This document shows, one piece after another, positions 59,712 through 64,000 of a stretch of 64,000 nt of DNA. The position numbers and the translations under genes were made by a program. Origin of the DNA: Jannaschia donghaensis. Lineage in GTDB: Bacteria > Pseudomonadota > Alphaproteobacteria > Rhodobacterales > Rhodobacteraceae. The first letter of the stretch is position 1. Every line of letters starts with the position of its first letter. The notes beneath the pieces are model-generated. The model did no database searches and was not told the origin of the DNA. It worked only from the letters and a program-made list of their open reading frames with translations. The stretch is taken from assembly GCF_001403795.1 (NCBI RefSeq), contig NZ_CXSU01000001.1, forward strand, positions 1-64,000, read 5' to 3'.

Positions 59712-61175
59712 ATGCTAGTCCAAGACCACGACCGCGCGGGCGGATACTGGGGTGCCGTCTATGCCTTCTGCGCCACCAAGGGGTTGCAGGTCGTCATCGA
59801 CGGGCCCGTCGGCTGCGAGAACCTGCCCGTCACCTCCGTGCTGCATTACACCGACGGATTGCCGCCGCACGAGTTGCCGATCGTCGTCACCGGACTGTCG
59901 GAAGACGAGATGGGCTCGGGCACCGAAGAGGCGATGAAGCGCGCCTGGCAGACGCTGGACCCGGCGCTGCCTGCGGTGGTCGTCACAGGCTCCATCGCCG
60001 AGATGATCGGCGGGGGCGTCACACCCCAGGGCACCAACATCCAGCGCTTCCTGCCGCGCACCATCGACGAGGACCAGTGGGAGAGCGCGGACCGCGCGAT
60101 GACGTGGATCTTCACCGAATTCGGCATGACCAAGGGCCGGATGCCGCCCGAGAAGAAGCGCGCGGATGACGCCGCCCCCCGCGTCAACATCCTCGGGCCG
60201 ATGTACGGCACGTTCAACATGCCCTCCGATCTCGCCGAGATCCGCCGTCTGGTCGAAGGCATCGGGGCCGAGATCAACATGGTCATGCCGCTGGGCGCGC
60301 ATGTCGCCGAGATGCGCAACCTAGTGAACGCCGACGTCAACGTCACGATGTACCGCGAGTTCGGGCGCGGCCTCTGCGAGGTGCTCTCCAAGCCGTATCT
60401 GCAAGCGCCGATGGGCATCGACTCCACCACGAAGTTCCTGCGCAAGCTGGGCGAGCTGACGGGACTGGACCCCGAGCCGTTCATCGAGAGCGAGAAGCAT
60501 TCGACCCTGAAGCCTATCTGGGATCTCTGGCGCTCGGTCACGCAGGATTTCTTCTCAACCTCCAGTTTCGGGATCGTGGCGACCGAGACCTACGCCCGTG
60601 GCATTCGCAATTTCCTCGAAGGCGACATGGGCCTGCCCTGTGCCTTTGCGGTGGCCCGCACGCGCGGCAAGAAGACCGACAACGACAAGGTCCGTGCGAT
60701 GATCCACGCCAAGCGGCCGATGATCCTGATGGGGTCGATCAACGAGAAGATGTACTTGGCCGAGACCAAGAACGGCTTCGGCCCTCAGCCCAGTTTCCTG
60801 CCCGCCAGCTTTCCGGGCGCCGCGATCCGCCGGCACACCGGCACGCCTTTCATGGGCTACGCCGGTGCCACCTATCTGATCCAGGAGGTCTGCAACGGCC
60901 TCTTCGATGCGCTGTTCCACATCCTGCCGCTGGGCACGGAAATGGACGCGACGCCCGCCACGCCCACGCCCCTGCGCCGCGACTTCCCCTGGGACGCCGA
61001 CGCGCAGGCCCGACTCGACGAAATCGTCGCCACGCATCCGGTTCTGACCCGGATCTCGGCGGCCAAATCCCTGCGAGACGCGGCCGAAAAAGCCGCGCTC
61101 GACGAGGGGGCCGAACGGGTCGTCCTTGCGACGCTCGACCGGCTGCAACCCAAGACCGGAGGAGACAGGACATGA
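59712..61175 (+). CDS. bchZ: Chlorophyllide a reductase subunit Z
   Basis: A 487-residue NifK-like partner of BchY. The N-terminal [20 protein letters not shown] and the cysteine in [14 protein letters not shown] are typical; a TTGAT-like [16 protein letters not shown] block lies near the C-terminus. Its last four bases overlap the pufQ start, so pigment synthesis and the puf operon are joined in one transcript, as in Rhodobacter. Confidence 0.95.
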   Translation: MLVQDHDRAGGYWGAVYAFCATKGLQVVIDGPVGCENLPVTSVLHYTDGLPPHELPIVVTGLSEDEMGSGTEEAMKRAWQTLDPALPAVVVTGSIAEMIGGGVTPQGTNIQRFLPRTIDEDQWESADRAMTWIFTEFGMTKGRMPPEKKRADDAAPRVNILGPMYGTFNMPSDLAEIRRLVEGIGAEINMVMPLGAHVAEMRNLVNADVNVTMYREFGRGLCEVLSKPYLQAPMGIDSTTKFLRKLGELTGLDPEPFIESEKHSTLKPIWDLWRSVTQDFFSTSSFGIVATETYARGIRNFLEGDMGLPCAFAVARTRGKKTDNDKVRAMIHAKRPMILMGSINEKMYLAETKNGFGPQPSFLPASFPGAAIRRHTGTPFMGYAGATYLIQEVCNGLFDALFHILPLGTEMDATPATPTPLRRDFPWDADAQARLDEIVATHPVLTRISAAKSLRDAAEKAALDEGAERVVLATLDRLQPKTGGDRT

Positions 61176-61420
61176 CCGACTTCACAACGGACCACATGGA
61201 TTTCACGCCGCATGCGACTGGCCCCAAGGCCCGCCGCGCCCGTGCGCACCAGCGGGAATACTACGCCTATTTCGCCCTCATCCTTCTGGCGACCCTGCCG
61301 CTGACGTGCGTGACCTGGGCCCTGTCGACGCTGCGCCGGATGGAATTGCCCCAGCACGGTCCCCTGCGGACCGCCTGGGCGCAGGCACAGATCATCACGC
61401 CGCGGATCTTCAGCGCGTGA
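61172..61420 (+). CDS. pufQ: PufQ, bacteriochlorophyll-related cytochrome subunit-like protein
   Basis: An 82-residue protein with one membrane helix (about residues 32-52, [19 protein letters not shown]) and a basic N-terminal part. PufQ helps form or channel bacteriochlorophyll for puf-encoded complexes. It begins in the bchZ stop (ATGA overlap). The 111 bases after it carry two hairpins before pufB. Confidence 0.9.
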   Translation: MTDFTTDHMDFTPHATGPKARRARAHQREYYAYFALILLATLPLTCVTWALSTLRRMELPQHGPLRTAWAQAQIITPRIFSA

Positions 61421-61457
61421 CACAAGTTTCCCAATCCCTGCGGGGTGGTGGAATGGG

Positions 61458-61501
61458 ATGGGGGATGAGCCCCCGTCATACCCGGTCGCGGGGGTCCCGC
61501 G
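61458..61501 (+). other. Two hairpins in the pufQ-pufB intercistronic region
   Basis: Hairpin A has GGGGG (61460-61464) and CCCCC (61470-61474) with a five-base loop and two extra flanking pairs. Hairpin B has CGCGGG (61487-61492) and CCCGCG (61496-61501) with a three-base loop. In Rhodobacter the puf message is processed between pufQ and pufB, giving the stable pufBA mRNA 5' end; these structures fit such a site. Confidence 0.55.
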
Positions 61502-61531
61502 GCGTCAGTTCATCTTTTCAGGAGAAAAATA

Positions 61532-61687
61532 ATGGCTGATAAATCTGACCTGTCCTTCACGGGTTTGACGGACGAGCAGGCGCAGGAATTGCACTCGGTG
61601 TACCTGAGCGGGTTCTACCTGTTCACCGCCGTGGCGGTCGTCGCCCACATTCTCACGTACTTCAAGCTGCCCTGGTTCAGCTGGTAA
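61532..61687 (+). CDS. pufB: Light-harvesting 1 beta subunit
   Basis: A 51-residue antenna polypeptide starting [20 protein letters not shown], almost the same as Rhodobacter PufB. The bacteriochlorophyll ligand is His39 in [16 protein letters not shown], and the single helix spans about residues 22-45. AGGAGA eight bases before the ATG. It pairs with PufA in the LH1 ring around the reaction centre. Confidence 0.96.
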   Translation: MADKSDLSFTGLTDEQAQELHSVYLSGFYLFTAVAVVAHILTYFKLPWFSW

Positions 61688-61702
61688 TAGGAGGACTTCC
61701 AC

Positions 61703-61873
61703 ATGGCACAGTTCTATAAAATCTGGCTGGTCTTCGATCCGCGCCGCGTCTTCGTGGCTCAGGGCGTCTTCCTGTTCCTGCTTGCGGCGATGATTCACCT
61801 CGTCCTGCTCAGCAACCCGGAAACCAACTGGTTCGAGCGCGCATTCGCCGCCGAAGTTATCGTCGCCGAGTGA
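61703..61873 (+). CDS. pufA: Light-harvesting 1 alpha subunit
   Basis: A 56-residue antenna polypeptide ([20 protein letters not shown]). The bacteriochlorophyll ligand is His32 in [10 protein letters not shown]. It starts 15 bases after pufB with an AGGAGG ribosome site and is followed by a strong hairpin before pufL, which allows more antenna than reaction centre to be made. Confidence 0.96.
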   Translation: MAQFYKIWLVFDPRRVFVAQGVFLFLLAAMIHLVLLSNPETNWFERAFAAEVIVAE

Positions 61874-61892
61874 TCGGCCGACGCTGAAAACA

Positions 61893-61928
61893 GTCGCGGG
61901 CGGGCGGCCCAACCCGGCCGCCCGCGAC
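61893..61928 (+). other. pufA-pufL intercistronic mRNA-stability hairpin
   Basis: An 11-bp perfect stem, GTCGCGGGCGG (61893-61903) and CCGCCCGCGAC (61918-61928), encloses a 14-base GC-rich loop that can pair further. It stands 20 bases after the pufA stop. In Rhodobacter an analogous hairpin protects the pufBA segment from 3' decay and sets the antenna-to-reaction-centre ratio. Confidence 0.75.
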
Positions 61929-61990
61929 AAACCAAGACATTCCGCGCCGGGGCCCTGCGACCCCAAACCGCAACCAACTGGAGACAGAAG

Positions 61991-62836
61991 ATGGCACAGC
62001 TCACCTTCGAACGAAAATACCGCGTCCGGGGCGGCACGCTGATCGGCGGCGACCTGTTCGATTTCTGGGTGGGGCCGTTCTACGTCGGCTTCTTCGGGGT
62101 CACGACGTTCTTCTTCGCCGCCCTCGGGACGATCCTGATTTTCTACGGCGCCTCGCTTGGCGACACCTGGAACCCCTGGCTGATCTCGATCAACCCGCCC
62201 GCGCTGGAGGTCGGCCTGGGCGCCGCCCCACTCGCCGAAGGCGGCCTGTGGCAGATCATCACGATCTGCGCGACTGGTGCCTTCGTCAGCTGGGCGCTGC
62301 GCCAGGTGGAGATCTGCCGCAAGCTGGGCATCGGCTACCACGTGCCCTTCGCTTTCAGCATCGCGATCCTCGCCTATGTCACGCTGGTCATCATCCGCCC
62401 GGCGCTGATGGGGGCCTGGGGCCACGGGTTTCCCTACGGCATCTTCTCCCACCTCGATTGGGTGAACAACGTCGGCTATGCCTACGGCAACTTCCACTAC
62501 AACCCGGCCCACATGATCGCGATTACGTTCTTCTTCACCACCTGCCTGGCGCTTGCGCTGCACGGCTCGCTGGTGCTGTCGGCCGTGAACCCGCCCAAGG
62601 GTCAGGAAATCAAATCGCCCGAACACGAGGACACCTATTTCCGTGACCTCATCGGCTATTCGATCGGACCGCTGGGCATTCACCGCCTCGGCCTTCTTCT
62701 GGCGCTGAATGCCGGTTTCTGGAGCGCCGTCTGCATCGTCATCTCCGGTACCGTCTGGTTCGAGCCCTGGGCCGCCTGGTGGGACTGGTACGCTTTCCTG
62801 CCCTGGTGGGCCGACATCGAAGGAGGGGTCTTCTGA
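61991..62836 (+). CDS. pufL: Photosynthetic reaction centre L subunit
   Basis: A 281-residue five-helix subunit. The special-pair and accessory bacteriochlorophyll histidines occur in the [20 protein letters not shown] and [16 protein letters not shown] regions, and [15 protein letters not shown] carries an iron-ligand histidine. Ribosome site GGAG ten bases upstream. Its TGA overlaps the pufM ATG (TGATG). Confidence 0.97.
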   Translation: MAQLTFERKYRVRGGTLIGGDLFDFWVGPFYVGFFGVTTFFFAALGTILIFYGASLGDTWNPWLISINPPALEVGLGAAPLAEGGLWQIITICATGAFVSWALRQVEICRKLGIGYHVPFAFSIAILAYVTLVIIRPALMGAWGHGFPYGIFSHLDWVNNVGYAYGNFHYNPAHMIAITFFFTTCLALALHGSLVLSAVNPPKGQEIKSPEHEDTYFRDLIGYSIGPLGIHRLGLLLALNAGFWSAVCIVISGTVWFEPWAAWWDWYAFLPWWADIEGGVF

Positions 62837-63762
62837 TGCTTGAATACCAAAACATCTTCACCCAGGTGCAAGTCCAGGGCCCGCCCGAGATGGGCATGGT
62901 CGAGGGCGTCGACGCCGAGCGGGAGCGCAGCAAGGGGGCCAGTTTCTCCAAGCTTGCCGGCGTCATCGGCAACGCGCAGCTGGGGCCCATCTACCTCGGA
63001 CCCTACGGTGTGCTGTCGCTCGTGACGGGCACGACATGGTTCGTGATGGTCGGCTTCTCGTTCTGGCAACAGGTCAACTTCAATCCCGCGCTGTTCCTGC
63101 GGGACCTGTTCTGGCTGTCGCTCGACCCGCCGTCCCCGGACTACGGGCTGAGCATGCCGCCGATGGCCGAAGGGGGGTACTTCATGATCGCCTCCTTCTT
63201 CCTGCTGATCGCGGTGCTGGCCTGGTGGGTCCGCACCTACGAAAGGGCGGCCGAACTGGGAATGGGCAAGCATGTCAGCTGGGCCTTCGCCTCCGCGATC
63301 TGGCTGTTTCTGGTGCTGGGTCTCTTCCGGCCGATCCTCATGGGATCGTGGTCCGAGATGGTGCCCTACGGTGTCTTCTCGCACCTCGATTGGACGAACC
63401 TGTTCTCGCTGACCTACGGCAACCTGTTCTATAATCCGTTCCACGCGCTCTCGATCGTGTTCCTCTATGGCTCCGCGCTTCTCTTCGCGATGCACGGCGC
63501 CACGATCCTCGCGGTCAGCCGTTTCGGCGGCGAGCGCGAGATCGAGCAGATCGTCGACCGGGGCACGGCCACGGAACGCGCCTCGCTCTTCTGGCGCTGG
63601 ACCATGGGGTTCAACGCCACCATGGAAGGTATTCACCGCTGGGCGTGGTGGTTCGCGGTGCTGACGACGCTTACGGGCGGCATCGGCATCCTGCTGACCG
63701 GCACGGTCGTCGATAATTGGTACATCTGGGCGCAGGACCACGGCTACGCCCCGCTCGACTGA
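62836..63762 (+). CDS. pufM: Photosynthetic reaction centre M subunit
   Basis: A 308-residue subunit related to PufL, with five helices. Diagnostic stretches are [40 protein letters not shown] and [19 protein letters not shown] (iron-ligand histidine). With PufL it binds the special pair, two accessory bacteriochlorophylls, bacteriopheophytins and quinones. Followed after 18 bases by a pufX-like gene. Confidence 0.97.
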   Translation: MLEYQNIFTQVQVQGPPEMGMVEGVDAERERSKGASFSKLAGVIGNAQLGPIYLGPYGVLSLVTGTTWFVMVGFSFWQQVNFNPALFLRDLFWLSLDPPSPDYGLSMPPMAEGGYFMIASFFLLIAVLAWWVRTYERAAELGMGKHVSWAFASAIWLFLVLGLFRPILMGSWSEMVPYGVFSHLDWTNLFSLTYGNLFYNPFHALSIVFLYGSALLFAMHGATILAVSRFGGEREIEQIVDRGTATERASLFWRWTMGFNATMEGIHRWAWWFAVLTTLTGGIGILLTGTVVDNWYIWAQDHGYAPLD

Positions 63763-63780
63763 ACAACGGAGGACAGATCA

Positions 63781-64000
63781 ATGGCCGAACACGACTATCT
63801 CAGCGCCGGCGGCACCCCGGAATCCAGGCTCTACGGCGACATCACGCTCCTGATGTTGAAGGGGGCGGGCTATGCCGCGGTCTTCTCGCTCAGCGTGGTT
63901 CTCTTCGTGGCGTTCTTCGCCTGGGTCGGCGGTCTGCTGCCCGAAGAAAGCCAGGACCAGCCCGATCCGAACCCCCCGCGCTCCTCGCTCGAGGTTCCCG
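63781..64000 (+). CDS. pufX: PufX-like RC-LH1 core polypeptide (3' end outside the window)
   Basis: Seventy-three codons are visible. A short polar N-terminus (MAEHDYLSAGGTPESRLYGD) is followed by one helix beginning LLMLKGAGYAAVFSL and ending WVGGLLPEES, then a proline-rich tail (QPDPNPPRSS). This matches PufX of Rhodobacter (KGAGWA core, one helix, proline-containing tail, about 80 residues). It lacks a lipobox or heme-binding motif, so it is not the cytochrome subunit PufC. PufX opens the LH1 ring for quinone exchange. GGAGG precedes the ATG. Only the last few residues should be missing. Confidence 0.8.
   Translation, partial: MAEHDYLSAGGTPESRLYGDITLLMLKGAGYAAVFSLSVVLFVAFFAWVGGLLPEESQDQPDPNPPRSSLEVP

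Noticed and set aside
63781-64000. pufC (cytochrome subunit) for the last gene
   Set aside because: No heme-binding CxxCH, no lipobox and a PufX-like KGAG core with a proline-rich tail.

Overview
The window is the core of a photosynthesis gene cluster (PGC) from an aerobic anoxygenic phototrophic alphaproteobacterium, most probably a marine Rhodobacterales (Roseobacter-group) organism. Support: high GC; the Rhodobacter-type order bchFNBHLM-lhaA-puhABC and crtIB-tspO-crtCD-crtEF-bchCXYZ-pufQBALM; the oxygen-dependent cyclase acsF and spheroidene monooxygenase crtA; the regulators ppsR and ppaA/aerR with their TGT-N12-ACA operators; and a puf operon that ends in a pufX-like gene. A genus cannot be named from the sequence alone.

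Layout. 1-20,290 is the left PGC half. Reading outward on the minus strand it holds aerR-ppsR-bchG-(BCD transporter)-bchP (cut at the edge). On the plus strand it holds bchF-bchN-bchB-bchH-bchL-bchM, then lhaA-puhA-puhB-puhC-orf98-acsF-puhE-hemA. 20,275-43,981 is a 24-kb non-photosynthetic segment on which all genes but two are on the minus strand: a phosphonate/selenate-like ABC importer with a tandem-fused permease, a CBS-domain membrane protein, a 1064-residue reductive dehalogenase fused to its own ferredoxin-reductase module, a Phd/PIN toxin-antitoxin pair, parB and parA. Then come a non-coding origin-like region and a plus-strand rep gene with a DnaA domain-I-like C-terminus, followed by an eleven-gene peptide/amide uptake and hydrolysis operon. 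44,115-64,000 is the right PGC half: bchO-bchD-bchI-crtA (minus), crtI-crtB-tspO (plus), crtC-crtD (minus), crtE-crtF-bchC-bchX-bchY-bchZ-pufQ-pufB-pufA-pufL-pufM-pufX (plus; pufX is cut at the edge).

How it works together. hemA feeds tetrapyrrole synthesis. BchHID (with BchO nearby), BchM and AcsF build the ring. BchNBL and BchXYZ perform the two nitrogenase-like reductions. BchF, BchC, BchG and BchP finish bacteriochlorophyll a. CrtE, B, I, C, D, F and A make spheroidene/spheroidenone-type carotenoids. PufBALM with PuhA form the RC-LH1 core, assembled with LhaA, the BCD transporter, PuhB, PuhC and PuhE. Nine exact and one near-exact PpsR palindromes lie at bchG, bchF/aerR, lhaA, crtA/crtI, crtD/crtE and bchC, so almost every photosynthesis operon shares one repressor.

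The central observation is that a complete replication, partition and addiction module (rep, parA, parB, three TTTCCCCGCGGGGAAA-type palindromes, toxin-antitoxin) sits between the two PGC halves. This indicates that the cluster is, or was, carried on an extrachromosomal replicon. Plasmid-borne PGCs are known in Roseobacter litoralis and Sulfitobacter guttiformis; the cargo here (dehalogenase, peptide/amide operon) is unusual. Two genes (crtC, dppD) lack a usable in-frame start and look shifted by one base near C/G runs, which may be sequencing error or real lesions.
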